Positions 27,020 to 37,990 of a DNA stretch of 45,083 nucleotides are shown piece after piece (the stretch's first letter is position 1; the number at the start of each line of letters is the position of its first letter). The notes under the pieces were generated by a model that saw nothing but the letters and a program-made list of their open reading frames with translations, searched no databases and had not been told where the DNA came from. The position numbers and the translations under genes were made by a program. The stretch comes from DAHUYF01 sp035509275 (GTDB taxonomy: Bacteria > Pseudomonadota > Alphaproteobacteria > ATCC43930 > CGMCC-115725), in NCBI GenBank assembly GCA_035509275.1, contig DATJLU010000228.1:1-45083 (forward strand), written 5' to 3'.

Positions 27020-27688
27020 TCATGCCGACGCGCGCAGCGTGTAGCCGGCGCCGCGCACCGTATGCAGCAGCGGCGAAGCGAAGCCCTTGTCGAGCTTCTG
27101 CCGCAGCCGGCTCACATGCACATCGATGACATTGGTCTGCGGATCGAAATGATGGTCCCAGACCTTTTCCAGCAACATGGTGCGAGTGACGATGTGGCCG
27201 GCATGCCGCATGAGATATTCGAGCAGCCGGAACTCGCGCGGCAGCAGATCGATGATGCGGCCGGCGCGGGTTACGCTGCGCGTCAGCAGGTCCATCTCCA
27301 GATCGCCCACGGCAAGCCGCGTCTCGGCGTTGCCGCGGCGCGTCAGCGCTTCGAGCCGGGCCAGCAGCTCGGCGAAGGCGAAGGGCTTCGAGAGATAGTC
27401 GTCGCAGCCGGCGCGCAGACCTTTGACCCGGTCGTCGACATCGCCGAGCGCGCTCAGCACCAGCACCGGCGTCTGGTTGCGCGCCGCGCGCATCGCCGCG
27501 ACGATCGACAGCCCGTCCATGCCCGGCAGCATGCGGTCGATGATCATCGCATCGAAGTTTTCTTGCGTCGCCCGCTCGAGCCCGTCGCGGCCTTCCCCGA
27601 CGAGCGCCACGCGGTGGCCGCTCTCGGTCAGCCCCTTCACGAGATAGGCGGCAGCCTCGTGATCGTCTTCGACAACGAGAATGCGCAT
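27020..27688 (-). CDS. OmpR-family response regulator
   Basis: A 222-residue two-component regulator. The receiver domain (1-118) has the acidic pair E7-D8-D9, phospho-acceptor D51 (AMIIDRMLPGMDG) and the lysine in YLSKPFAFAELLARL. The C-terminal winged helix (about 128-220) has LLPREFRLLEYLM and VIDVHVSRLRQKLD. The ATG at 27688 is preferred to a TTG at 27700. It lies downstream of the DegP-like protease on the same strand. A histidine kinase normally follows in such clusters but is missing here. Confidence 0.92.
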   Translation of the reverse strand: MRILVVEDDHEAAAYLVKGLTESGHRVALVGEGRDGLERATQENFDAMIIDRMLPGMDGLSIVAAMRAARNQTPVLVLSALGDVDDRVKGLRAGCDDYLSKPFAFAELLARLEALTRRGNAETRLAVGDLEMDLLTRSVTRAGRIIDLLPREFRLLEYLMRHAGHIVTRTMLLEKVWDHHFDPQTNVIDVHVSRLRQKLDKGFASPLLHTVRGAGYTLRASA

Positions 27689-27754
27689 GACGTTGCCCAA
27701 TGAAACGGCGGCGGGGCCGGCGGTGCGTGCCGTGCCGGCCCCGTGCCGCGCTGA

Positions 27755-29326
27755 TCAGCCGTTCTCGCCCTTGCTCATCGACAGCGCCAGGTACTGGTTG
27801 GTGCCGTGGCGATTGATGAGCAGCAGGACGTTGTTTTTCTTCTCGTGCTGGGCCTGCTTCAGCCGCTCCTCGGCCTGCTTCGGCGAGGTCACCGCCTCCT
27901 GGTTGATCTGCTCGATGACATCGCCCGGCTGAATGCCGAGCTCGGCGAGCGGGCTGTTGTCGCTGACGCCGGTCACGACCACACCTTTGACGTCCTTTGG
28001 CACGCCGGCGCGCTGGCGCAGCTCGGGAGAGAGCGGCGCGAGCTTGAGGCCGAGCGCCGAGGCGTTGTCGGCCTCGCCCGGCTCCGCCTGGCCGTGACCG
28101 TTCTCCGCCACCTGCGGGTTCTCGGGCATCTGACCGATGCCGACATCGATGGTTTCGGTCTTGCCGCCGCGGAAGACCTCGACCTTGGCTTTCTCGCCGA
28201 TTGGCGTCTCGGCGACGACGATCGGCAGGTCGCGCACTTTCTGCACGGCGTGGCCGTCAAAGGAGAGGATGACGTCGCCCTGCTTCACGCCCGCCTTGGC
28301 CGCCGGGCTGTCCTTGGTCACGTCGGCAACCAGAGCGCCTTCGGGCTTGGAAAGGCCGAGGCTCGACGCGATCGCCGGCGTCACCTCCTGGATCTGCACG
28401 CCGAGCCAACCGCGCTCCACCTTGCCGTGCTCGCGCAACTGATCGATCACCGGCTGCGCCAGGCTCGACGGAATGGCAAAGCCGATACCCACCGAGCCGC
28501 CATTGGGCGAGTAGATCGCCGTGTTGATGCCGATGACCTGGCCATCGAGATTGAAGGTCGGGCCGCCCGAATTGCCGCGGTTGATGGCGGCATCGAGCTG
28601 GAGGTAGTCGTCATAGGGTCCGGAATGGATGTCGCGGCCGCGCGCCGAGATGATACCCGAGCTCACCGTGCCGCCGAGGCCGAAGGGATTGCCGACGGCA
28701 AGCACCCAGTCACCGACCTGCAGCGCATTGCTGTTGCCCCAGCTGACATAGGGCAAGGGATGGTCGACGTTGATCTTGATCAGCGCCAGATCGGTCTTGC
28801 TGTCGCGGCCGATCACCTTGGCGGGATGCTTGGAGCCGTCCTGGAAAACCACCGTCACCTTGTCGGCATTGGCGACAACGTGGTTGTTGGTGACGATGTA
28901 GCCGCTGGGATCGATGATGAAGCCGGAGCCCAGCGCGATGCGCTGCTCATGCGGGGTGGGCTGCATCGGCATGCCCGGCATGCCCTGGCCCTGCTGCTCG
29001 AAGAATTTGCGCAGGAACTGGTCGAAGGGCGATTGCGGGAAGCCCTGTTGCGGGCCGCCCTGATCATCCATCTGGTCACCGTCGTCGGGCGCGTTCGCCT
29101 TCTCGGTGACGGAGATGTTGACGACGGCCGGCAGCACCTTCTTCACCAGCGGCGCGAAGCTCGGCAGCGCCGCGGCCTGACTCGAAACCGCGGGCGCCGG
29201 CGCCCCGGTCTGCGCCCAGACCATCGGCGCATAGGCCAGGCTCAAGCCAACACTCGTCGCGAGCGCTGCGGCACGGATCCGCCGGAAAGCCGAGGCCTTC
29301 GAGCGGCAGGGGGTTGGAGACAACAT
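27755..29326 (-). CDS. degP: DegP/Do-type periplasmic serine endoprotease
   Basis: A 523-residue HtrA-family protease that degrades or refolds damaged envelope proteins. A signal peptide (to about residue 38, ending VWAQ) is followed by a trypsin-like domain with the triad H149 (TNNHVV), D179 (KTDLALIKI) and S253 (GNSGGP). Two PDZ domains follow, the first around GWLGVQIQEVTP and the second from about residue 420. The ATG at 29326 has AGAGG 10 nt upstream; the ATG at 29368 has no such site. It probably forms an operon with the OmpR-type regulator 66 bp downstream. Confidence 0.93.
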   Translation of the reverse strand: MLSPTPCRSKASAFRRIRAAALATSVGLSLAYAPMVWAQTGAPAPAVSSQAAALPSFAPLVKKVLPAVVNISVTEKANAPDDGDQMDDQGGPQQGFPQSPFDQFLRKFFEQQGQGMPGMPMQPTPHEQRIALGSGFIIDPSGYIVTNNHVVANADKVTVVFQDGSKHPAKVIGRDSKTDLALIKINVDHPLPYVSWGNSNALQVGDWVLAVGNPFGLGGTVSSGIISARGRDIHSGPYDDYLQLDAAINRGNSGGPTFNLDGQVIGINTAIYSPNGGSVGIGFAIPSSLAQPVIDQLREHGKVERGWLGVQIQEVTPAIASSLGLSKPEGALVADVTKDSPAAKAGVKQGDVILSFDGHAVQKVRDLPIVVAETPIGEKAKVEVFRGGKTETIDVGIGQMPENPQVAENGHGQAEPGEADNASALGLKLAPLSPELRQRAGVPKDVKGVVVTGVSDNSPLAELGIQPGDVIEQINQEAVTSPKQAEERLKQAQHEKKNNVLLLINRHGTNQYLALSMSKGENG

Positions 29327-29515
29327 GGGGTCAATACCTCTTGGGGGCTGAAGGCGGAGCTTTACCATAAAAACGCCGTGCCTCCCGGCTCGGCGCCCGC
29401 ACGTTGAGATTTACGCCAAGGGCATTACGCCGCCCCTTCCCTTGGATTAAATCGCTGTAATCTTGTTTCGCAGAGCGGCGGCACGCTCCGCGCGCATTTG
29501 CCGGCGCAAACTCAG

Positions 29516-29938
29516 CTAATCCGCAGGCTCGAGCATTTGCAGCAGAGCGCGCAAGGTCGGCGCCATGCGCTCCAGCTCGCGGCGATGCGCCAGCGACAGC
29601 AGCTCAAGTAATTTCTCCGCCTGCGGCGTCAAGGCCAGCAGCACCTGCCGCGCATCCGCGGCGCCGGGCTCGCGCCGCAGCAAACCCTGCGCTTCGAGCC
29701 GGGTGGCGAGGCCGGCGGCGCTGTGCGGGCGAAGCTGCAACTGCTCGGCCAATCCGCCCACGGCAAGCCGCCCGCCCGTGGCGCCGCGGACCGCGAGCAG
29801 GGCTTGGTGCTGCTGCGGCGTCAGCCCTTGCTCCGCCGCCGCCGCTTCGCTGAAGCGCAGAAAACGCCGGAGCGCATGGCGGAACCCCGCCAGCAGCCGG
29901 TATTCGGCGTCGCTCAAGGCGGGCTTAGGACCAGCCAT
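29516..29938 (-). CDS. MarR-family transcriptional regulator
   Basis: A 140-residue winged-helix regulator. It has the MarR layout: an N-terminal dimerisation helix (ALSDAEYRLLAGFRHALRRF), recognition region GLTPQQHQALLAVRG...LAEQLQLRPHSAAGLATRLE, the wing GLLRREPGAADARQVLLALT and a C-terminal helix pair. It is divergent from the CLC chloride-channel-family gene. A palindromic site lies in the shared 174-bp gap, so it probably represses itself and perhaps its neighbour. The ATG at 29938 matches the family length. Confidence 0.88.
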   Translation of the reverse strand: MAGPKPALSDAEYRLLAGFRHALRRFLRFSEAAAAEQGLTPQQHQALLAVRGATGGRLAVGGLAEQLQLRPHSAAGLATRLEAQGLLRREPGAADARQVLLALTPQAEKLLELLSLAHRRELERMAPTLRALLQMLEPAD

Positions 29939-29973
29939 GCGCACCGCGCGGGGGCACAAGCTGCCGCCATCTA

Positions 29974-30002
29974 TTGACAGTTATATCGCAATACGACATA
30001 TG
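29974..30002 (+). promoter_or_regulatory. promoter with overlapping operator, marR/clc intergenic
   Basis: A consensus -35 box TTGACA (29974-29979) is followed after 17 nt by a weak -10 CATATG (29997-30002). Between and over them lies the inverted repeat TATATCG (29982-29988) / CGACATA (29994-30000), with 6 of 7 positions symmetric and a 5-nt spacer, the size of a typical MarR operator. Binding here would block polymerase reading toward clc. Confidence 0.45.
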
Positions 30003-30112
30003 CTGCACTGCACCACGAACAGTACGCGGTGACCATCCCGCCCCATTTCTCGCAACCCGCGCCTTCCCGTTCTTCCGCATCGCCAGCGCGGCCAACCCGC
30101 TTTCGGAGCGCC

Positions 30113-31897
30113 ATGGAGCACGAGCGAACCGACTATCTCCGCGATTTCTCCACCGATGCAAGGGTGCTGTACCTGGTCGGTCTTGCCCTCGTCATCGGTG
30201 CCGCCGGCGCCGGCGCGGCGGCTGTGCTGCTCTGGCTCATCGGGCTCATCACCAATCTCGCCTATTCCGGCCAGCTTCAGGGCGGCCTCGCCACCCCGGC
30301 AGGTAATCACCTCGGCGCGTTCGCGCTTTTCGTGCCGGCCGTGGGCGGGCTCGTCATCGGCTTCATGGCGCGGTTCGGTTCGGAGAAGATTCGCGGCCAC
30401 GGCATTCCCGAGGCAATCGAGGCGATCCTGATCGGCGGCAGCCGCATTCAGCCGAAGGTAGCGCTGCTGAAGCCGATCTCCTCGGCCATATCGATCGGCA
30501 CCGGCGGGCCGTTCGGGGCCGAGGGGCCAATCATCATGACCGGCGGCGCGCTCGGCTCGCTCATCGCGCAATTCTTCGAGCTGTCTTCGGCGGAGCGCAA
30601 GACGCTGCTGGTGGCGGGCGCCGCCGCCGGCATGTCCGCCACCTTCGCCTCACCGGTCGCAGCGGTGCTGATCGCGGTCGAGCTGCTGCTCTTCGAATGG
30701 AAGCCGCGCAGCTTCATCCCGGTCGCCGCCGCATCGGCGGTCGCGGCGGCGCTGCGCCCCTTCCTCATCGGCGCGGGTCCGCTCTTCCCGGTGACGGCGC
30801 ATCTGGCGCTGCCCTGGTGGGGACTGGTGGCCTGCGCGGCGTCCGGCATTGTTGCCGGGCTCGCCTCCGGCCTCCTCACCGCGCTCGTCTATGGCAGCGA
30901 GGATCTGTTCCAGCGCCTCCCCATCCATTGGATGTGGTGGCCAGTGCTGGGCGGCCTCGTTGTCGGGCTCGGCGGCCTCATCGAGCCGCGCGCGCTCGGC
31001 GTCGGCTACGACATCATCCGCGACCTGCTGCAGCACGGCATCGTGCTCAAAGCGCTGCTGCTGCTGCTCGTGGTCAAGGCCGTGATCTGGGCGGTGGCGC
31101 TCGGTTCAGGCACGTCCGGCGGCGTGCTGGCGCCGCTGCTGATCATCGGCGGCGCGCTCGGCGCGCTGGAGGCGCCGCTGATGCCGGTGGGCGACAGCCG
31201 TTTCTGGGCGATGCTCGGCATGGCGGCGATGATGGGCGGCACGATGCGCTCGCCGCTGACCGCGCTCGTCTTCACGCTTGAGCTGACCCACGACACCGGC
31301 GCCCTGCTGCCGCTGCTGGTCGCGTGCAGCTCGGCCTTCGCCGTCACCGTACTGCTGCTCAAGCGCTCGATCCTCACCGAGAAGCTGGCGCGCCGCGGCC
31401 AGCATGTGACGCGCGAATACATCGTCGACCCCTTCGAGATCACCCGGGTCGGCGAGGTCATGGTGCGCAAGGTCGACACCCTCCCCGCGCGCCTGCGCGT
31501 CGAGGACGCCGTGCGCTCCTTTACCGACGAAGCGAAGCGGCACAAGAGCTACCCGATCGTCGCGGAAGATGGCCGGGTGCTCGGCATGGCATCGCGCGCC
31601 GACGCCCTGCGCTGGCTGATGCGCGGCTGGGAGCCGGGCACGACGCTGGCCGATGTCGCGCGCGACAGCGCGCCGCTCGTCGGCCATGCCGACGAGCTCG
31701 TGGGCCAGCTCGCCGACCGCATGGCCGCCCAGGATATCGGCCGCGTGCCGATCGTCGACCGCCAGCGCGGCACCCTGGTCGGCATCGTCTCCCGCAAGGA
31801 CCTGCTGCAGGTGCGCGCTCATATGCGCGCGCAAGAGCGCGAACGCCAGCCGCTGCTGCGCCTGGCGCGGAACGGCGAGCGCGCCCCGCGACCCTAG
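30113..31897 (+). CDS. CLC-family chloride channel/transporter with CBS domains
   Basis: A 594-residue CLC protein with about ten or more membrane helices (residues 18-440) and two C-terminal CBS domains (about 455-580). Ion-path motifs are GHGIPE (95-100; the usual central Ser is His), GPFGAEGP with the gating glutamate E137, and GSGTSGGVLAP. In AVELLLFEW the conserved glutamate is followed by Leu, where the E. coli antiporter has its internal proton glutamate. That would fit a channel or an uncoupled transporter, but needs alignment. The ATG at 30113 has GGAG upstream. CBS domains suggest nucleotide control. Confidence 0.9.
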   Translation: MEHERTDYLRDFSTDARVLYLVGLALVIGAAGAGAAAVLLWLIGLITNLAYSGQLQGGLATPAGNHLGAFALFVPAVGGLVIGFMARFGSEKIRGHGIPEAIEAILIGGSRIQPKVALLKPISSAISIGTGGPFGAEGPIIMTGGALGSLIAQFFELSSAERKTLLVAGAAAGMSATFASPVAAVLIAVELLLFEWKPRSFIPVAAASAVAAALRPFLIGAGPLFPVTAHLALPWWGLVACAASGIVAGLASGLLTALVYGSEDLFQRLPIHWMWWPVLGGLVVGLGGLIEPRALGVGYDIIRDLLQHGIVLKALLLLLVVKAVIWAVALGSGTSGGVLAPLLIIGGALGALEAPLMPVGDSRFWAMLGMAAMMGGTMRSPLTALVFTLELTHDTGALLPLLVACSSAFAVTVLLLKRSILTEKLARRGQHVTREYIVDPFEITRVGEVMVRKVDTLPARLRVEDAVRSFTDEAKRHKSYPIVAEDGRVLGMASRADALRWLMRGWEPGTTLADVARDSAPLVGHADELVGQLADRMAAQDIGRVPIVDRQRGTLVGIVSRKDLLQVRAHMRAQERERQPLLRLARNGERAPRP

Positions 31898-31910
31898 CGC
31901 GATGCCGGGA

Positions 31911-34616
<2,706 letters not shown>

Positions 34617-34672
34617 CCAAACCTCGAAATGGTGCGAGCGGGAGGGGTCAGGGCCGCGCGAATCCCGCCTGA

Positions 34673-34701
34673 CAGATAGGCGGATCGGCCCGGAGTGTCA
34701 A
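34673..34701 (-). promoter_or_regulatory. promoter candidate for secA
   Basis: On the minus strand a perfect TTGACA (34701-34696) is followed after 17 nt by TATCTG (34678-34673, 3 of 6 consensus). It lies about 57 bp before the secA ATG. The remainder of the 268-bp gap to the divergent isomerase gene shows no other clear element. Confidence 0.45.
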
Positions 34702-34884
34702 TTGCGCGGCGATTTCCCGCAGGAAGCGCGCCGGCTTCCCGCCCGGAGACGCGACGTGCGCCGGAAAGATTGCCTCGCGCCCGCCAATATGCTTTATGGG
34801 CGCCCGAAAGCGTCCTCCGCCGGCTCCGCGGTGGCGCCTCCCGGCGCGCGGATAGGCTGCGCCCCCGGTCACAAGGACTCTCGC

Positions 34885-35859
34885 ATGACGCTTCGCGCGC
34901 TCCTGACGCTCGCCCTGATGCTGCTGGCCGCGCCGGCTTGGGCGCAGGCGGCCAAGCCGGCCGCGCCGGCCGATCCGGTGGTGGCGCGCATCAATGGCTT
35001 CGAGGTCCACCGCTCGGATATCGAGGAGGCGGCGCGCAACCTGCCGCCGCAGGCGCGCCAGCAGCCGGCCGATAAAATCTATGAGGCACTTCTCAACCAG
35101 ATGGTGGGAACGACCCTCGTCGCCCAGGCGGCGCGGCGCGCCAAGTTCCAGGACCAGCCCGAGATGAAGCGCAAGCTGGCACTGATCCAGGATCAGGTCC
35201 TGGCGCAGCTCTATATCGACCAGCTGATCCAGAAGGACGTCACCGAGGCGAAGCTCAAGGCGGCGTATGAGAAGTATTTGAAGACGGCGCCGCCGCGCGA
35301 AGAGGTGAATGCGCGCCACATTCTGCTCCCCAACGAAGCGGATGCCAAAGCGGTGATCGAGCAGCTCAAGAAGGGTGCCGATTTCGCCACGCTGGCCAGG
35401 GAGAAGACGACGGATCCCGCGGGCAAGACCTCGGGCGGCGATCTCGGCTGGTTCACCAAGGACCAGATGGTGCCGGAATTCGCCGATGCGGCCTTCAAGC
35501 TGAAGAAGGGTGAGTTCACCGAGACGCCGGTGAAGACGCAGTTCGGCTGGCACGTGATCAAAGTCGAGGATCGCCGCGTCGCGAAGCCGCCCAGCTTCGA
35601 GGAGCTGAAGCCGCAGCTCACCAGTCAGCTCGCGCACGAGTTCGTGGCGCAGAAGATGAACGAGTTGAAAACCGCCGCCAAGATCGAGCTCTACAACGGC
35701 GATGGCACGAAGCCTGGCGCGCCGGCCCCGGCCGCCGCGCCCTCGGCGAAGGCCGCGCCCGCGGGGAAGGGCGCGCCGGCGCCCAATCTCGAAGGCGAAG
35801 CCGCGCCGGGCCAGCCCGGCATTCCCGTGCTGTCGCCCGCAACCAAACCCAAGGATTAG
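34885..35859 (+). CDS. periplasmic parvulin-type peptidyl-prolyl isomerase
   Basis: A 324-residue PpiC/SurA-like foldase. A signal peptide (1-21, ending AWAQA) leads into an N-terminal chaperone helix bundle, a parvulin domain (about 145-240: VNARHILLPNEADAKAVIEQL, GGDLGWFTKDQMVPEF, QFGWHVIKVEDRR), and a disordered Ala/Pro-rich tail. The ATG at 34885 has AAGGA 8 nt upstream; the frame is open much further back but without a signal peptide. Such proteins help fold secreted and outer-membrane proteins. It sits beside secA and 34 bp before argJ. Confidence 0.92.
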   Translation: MTLRALLTLALMLLAAPAWAQAAKPAAPADPVVARINGFEVHRSDIEEAARNLPPQARQQPADKIYEALLNQMVGTTLVAQAARRAKFQDQPEMKRKLALIQDQVLAQLYIDQLIQKDVTEAKLKAAYEKYLKTAPPREEVNARHILLPNEADAKAVIEQLKKGADFATLAREKTTDPAGKTSGGDLGWFTKDQMVPEFADAAFKLKKGEFTETPVKTQFGWHVIKVEDRRVAKPPSFEELKPQLTSQLAHEFVAQKMNELKTAAKIELYNGDGTKPGAPAPAAAPSAKAAPAGKGAPAPNLEGEAAPGQPGIPVLSPATKPKD

Positions 35860-35893
35860 CGCCAACCGCGCCGGCTACGCCCGCGATCTCGCC

Positions 35894-37123
35894 ATGGCTA
35901 CGCCTTCGCCGCTCGCTCCCGATCGGACGCCCGATCTGCCCGTCATCGGCGGCGTCCGGCTCGCCGCCGCCGGGTGCGCCATCCGCTATCAGGGGCGAAA
36001 CGACGTGATGGTGGCGCTGATCGAGCCGGGCGCAACCGTCGCCGGGGTCTTCACCCGCTCGCTCATGCCGGGCGCCCCGGTCGACTGGTGCCGGCAATGC
36101 CTGCCGCGCGGCAAGGCGCGGGCGATCGTCGTCAATTCCGGCAATGCGAATGTCTTTACCGGGCGCGCCGGAAGAGAGGCGGTGCAGCAGACGGCGGCGA
36201 CCATGGCGAAAATCGCCGATTGTCATCCGCGCGAAGTCTATATTGCGTCGACCGGTGTCATCGGCCAGCCGATGCCTGTCGAGAAGCTCGTCGCGGGCCT
36301 CGCCCCCGCCGCAAGCAGCGCTGCCGATACGGCCTGGCTCGCGGCGGCACAGGCGATCATGACCACCGACACCTTCCCGAAGCTTGCCACGGCGAGCGCG
36401 GAGATCGACGGCGTCAAGATCACGATCAACGGCTTCGCCAAGGGCTCGGGCATGCTCGCCCCGGATATGGCGACCATGCTCGCCTTCATCTTCACCGACG
36501 CGGCGATCCCGGCCGCGGCGCTGCAGCTTCTGCTGAAGGCGAGCACCGAGCGCTCCTTCAACTCCATCACCGTCGACGGCGATACCTCGACCAGCGACAC
36601 GGTGCTGCTGGTCGCGACCGGCAAGGCGAAGCACAAGCGCGTGACCCGCGCCGGCGATCCCCGGCTCAAGGGTTTCCGCCAGGCGCTCGACCGCGTGATG
36701 ATCGACCTCGCGCAGCAGATCGTCCGCGACGGCGAGGGGGCGGAGAAATTCGTCACCATTGAGGTCAGCGGCGCCGCCTCGGCGCGCGCGGCGCGGCGCG
36801 TCGGACTTGCCATCGGCAATTCGCCGCTGGTCAAGACCGCCCTTTCCGCCGGCGACGCCAATTGGGGCCGTATCGTCATGGCCGTCGGCAAGGCCGGCGA
36901 GAAGGCCGACCGCGACCGGCTCGTCGTCACAGTCGGCGGCATCCGCATCGCCGAGAAGGGCGGACCGGTGCCGGACTATGACGAAACGCCGGTGGCAAAG
37001 CATATGGCGGGCCGCTATGTCCAGATCGGCGTCGATCTCGGCATCGGCAAGGGCCGCTGGACGGTGTGGACCTGCGACCTGACGCACCGCTACATCGACA
37101 TCAATGCCAGCTACCGGAGCTGA
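35894..37123 (+). CDS. argJ: bifunctional glutamate N-acetyltransferase/ornithine acetyltransferase
   Basis: A 409-residue ArgJ, which recycles the acetyl group between N-acetylornithine and glutamate in arginine synthesis. The precursor cleaves itself before the nucleophilic threonine in APDMATMLAFIFTDA. Other family blocks are NSGNANVFTG, STGVIGQPMP, FAKGSGM, SFNSITVDGDTSTSDT and the C-terminal DLTHRYIDINASYRS. The ATG at 35894 gives the family length, though no good ribosome binding site precedes it. The 3' end overlaps mutT by 20 bp. Confidence 0.96.
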   Translation: MATPSPLAPDRTPDLPVIGGVRLAAAGCAIRYQGRNDVMVALIEPGATVAGVFTRSLMPGAPVDWCRQCLPRGKARAIVVNSGNANVFTGRAGREAVQQTAATMAKIADCHPREVYIASTGVIGQPMPVEKLVAGLAPAASSAADTAWLAAAQAIMTTDTFPKLATASAEIDGVKITINGFAKGSGMLAPDMATMLAFIFTDAAIPAAALQLLLKASTERSFNSITVDGDTSTSDTVLLVATGKAKHKRVTRAGDPRLKGFRQALDRVMIDLAQQIVRDGEGAEKFVTIEVSGAASARAARRVGLAIGNSPLVKTALSAGDANWGRIVMAVGKAGEKADRDRLVVTVGGIRIAEKGGPVPDYDETPVAKHMAGRYVQIGVDLGIGKGRWTVWTCDLTHRYIDINASYRS

Positions 37124-37532
37124 CAGCGCCCAACTCCCCGTCGTTCTCGTCGTCGCCGTCGCGCTCGTCGACGCCGACGGGCGCGTGCTGCTGGCACAGC
37201 GCCCGGAGGGCAAAGTGATGGCCGGGCTTTGGGAGTTTCCGGGCGGCAAGGTGCTGCCGGGCGAGCCGCCGGAAGCGGCGCTCGTCCGCGAGCTCAAGGA
37301 GGAGCTCGGCATCGACGTCGCCGAAGCCTGCCTCGCGCCGCTCACCTTCGCCTCGCATCGCTATGAGAGCTTCCACCTGCTGATGCCGCTCTATGTCTGC
37401 CGCCGTTGGAACGGCATCGTCGCGGCGCAGGAAGGGCAGGCTCTCGCCTGGGTCAGGCCGCAGAAGCTCGACCAATTCGCCATGCCGCCGGCGGACAAGC
37501 CGCTGGTGGCGATGCTGCGGGATCTCCTCTAA
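37104..37532 (+). CDS. mutT: 8-oxo-dGTP diphosphatase MutT (Nudix)
   Basis: A 142-residue Nudix hydrolase that removes oxidised guanine nucleotides from the pool. The Nudix box from G48 to I70 matches GX5EX7REUXEEXGU exactly (E54, R62, E63, E66, E67, G69). The substrate-pocket stretch LLAQRPEGKVMAGLWEFPGG is typical of MutT. It overlaps the end of argJ by 20 bp, a common pairing in alphaproteobacteria, so it is translated from the same transcript. Confidence 0.94.
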   Translation: MPATGADSAQLPVVLVVAVALVDADGRVLLAQRPEGKVMAGLWEFPGGKVLPGEPPEAALVRELKEELGIDVAEACLAPLTFASHRYESFHLLMPLYVCRRWNGIVAAQEGQALAWVRPQKLDQFAMPPADKPLVAMLRDLL

Positions 37533-37533
37533 G

Positions 37534-37548
37534 CGGCGCCTCGCGCCG
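37534..37548. terminator. short hairpin between mutT and the lipoprotein gene
   Basis: CGGCGC and GCGCCG form a perfect 6-bp stem with a 3-nt loop, 2 bp after the mutT stop and between two convergent genes. There is no T-run, so it is at best a weak bidirectional terminator. Confidence 0.3.
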
Positions 37549-37556
37549 AGCGCCCG

Positions 37557-37811
37557 TCAGGCAGGATCGCTCGGACAGGGCAGCAGCTCCGGATGCGGCT
37601 TGACGTGCAGGGCAAGGGTGGCCCCCGCGGCGCAGCGGTGCGCCAGCTCCTCGCGCTCGAGGCAAGCCGCAAATTGCGGCGTCCCGACCTGAAAGCCACG
37701 GCTCGTGCAGGCCGCTTCGTCTTCTGGGCGCGGGGCTTGCGACGCCGCGCAGCCCGCGAGCATGAGGAGGGTCAAGCCACAGCTCAGGGCGACCGCAAGC
37801 CCGGACTGCAT
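37557..37811 (-). CDS. small lipoprotein of unknown function
   Basis: An 84-residue protein with a lipoprotein signal: hydrophobic helix GLAVALSCGLTLLM and lipobox LAGC, so the mature protein would start at Cys20. The mature part has four further cysteines (in AACTSRGF, ACLERE, AHRCAAG and LPCPSD), enough for two disulfides. The ATG at 37811 has GAGGGAG upstream. It is convergent with mutT and divergent from the iron-type cluster, with the Fur-like boxes in the shared gap. The family is not recognised. Confidence 0.65.
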   Translation of the reverse strand: MQSGLAVALSCGLTLLMLAGCAASQAPRPEDEAACTSRGFQVGTPQFAACLEREELAHRCAAGATLALHVKPHPELLPCPSDPA

Positions 37812-37910
37812 CCAACTCCCTCGTTGGCACAACCGATGGCACCGGTATAGCCGGGATCACGGCAGGGGACGAGGCGGCACCGGACCGAACATCACCGTCT
37901 CCGGCTGGTC

Positions 37911-37953
37911 TGCGAATGACTCGCATTTTCCTTGCAACTGAGACTGACTCGCA
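37911..37953 (+). promoter_or_regulatory. tandem Fur-box-like sites upstream of the porin-peroxidase-bacterioferritin cluster
   Basis: Two 7-1-7 inverted repeats: TGCGAATGACTCGCA (37911-37925; 6 of 7 positions symmetric) and TGAGACTGACTCGCA (37939-37953; 5 of 7). Each is followed by TT, and TGACTCGCATT repeats exactly 28 bp apart (37917 and 37945). The layout resembles the proteobacterial Fur consensus TGATAATNATTATCA and its TGAGAAT-type variants. They lie 38-80 bp before the porin ATG, where a repressor would act. Another regulator of similar symmetry cannot be excluded. Confidence 0.5.
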
Positions 37954-37990
37954 TTAGCGTCGAGCCCGAATTGGACATTCGGGGTTACGC

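Noticed and set aside
27806..29407. 533-residue plus-strand open frame
   Set aside because: It is antisense to the DegP-like gene, which has its full catalytic triad and PDZ domains.
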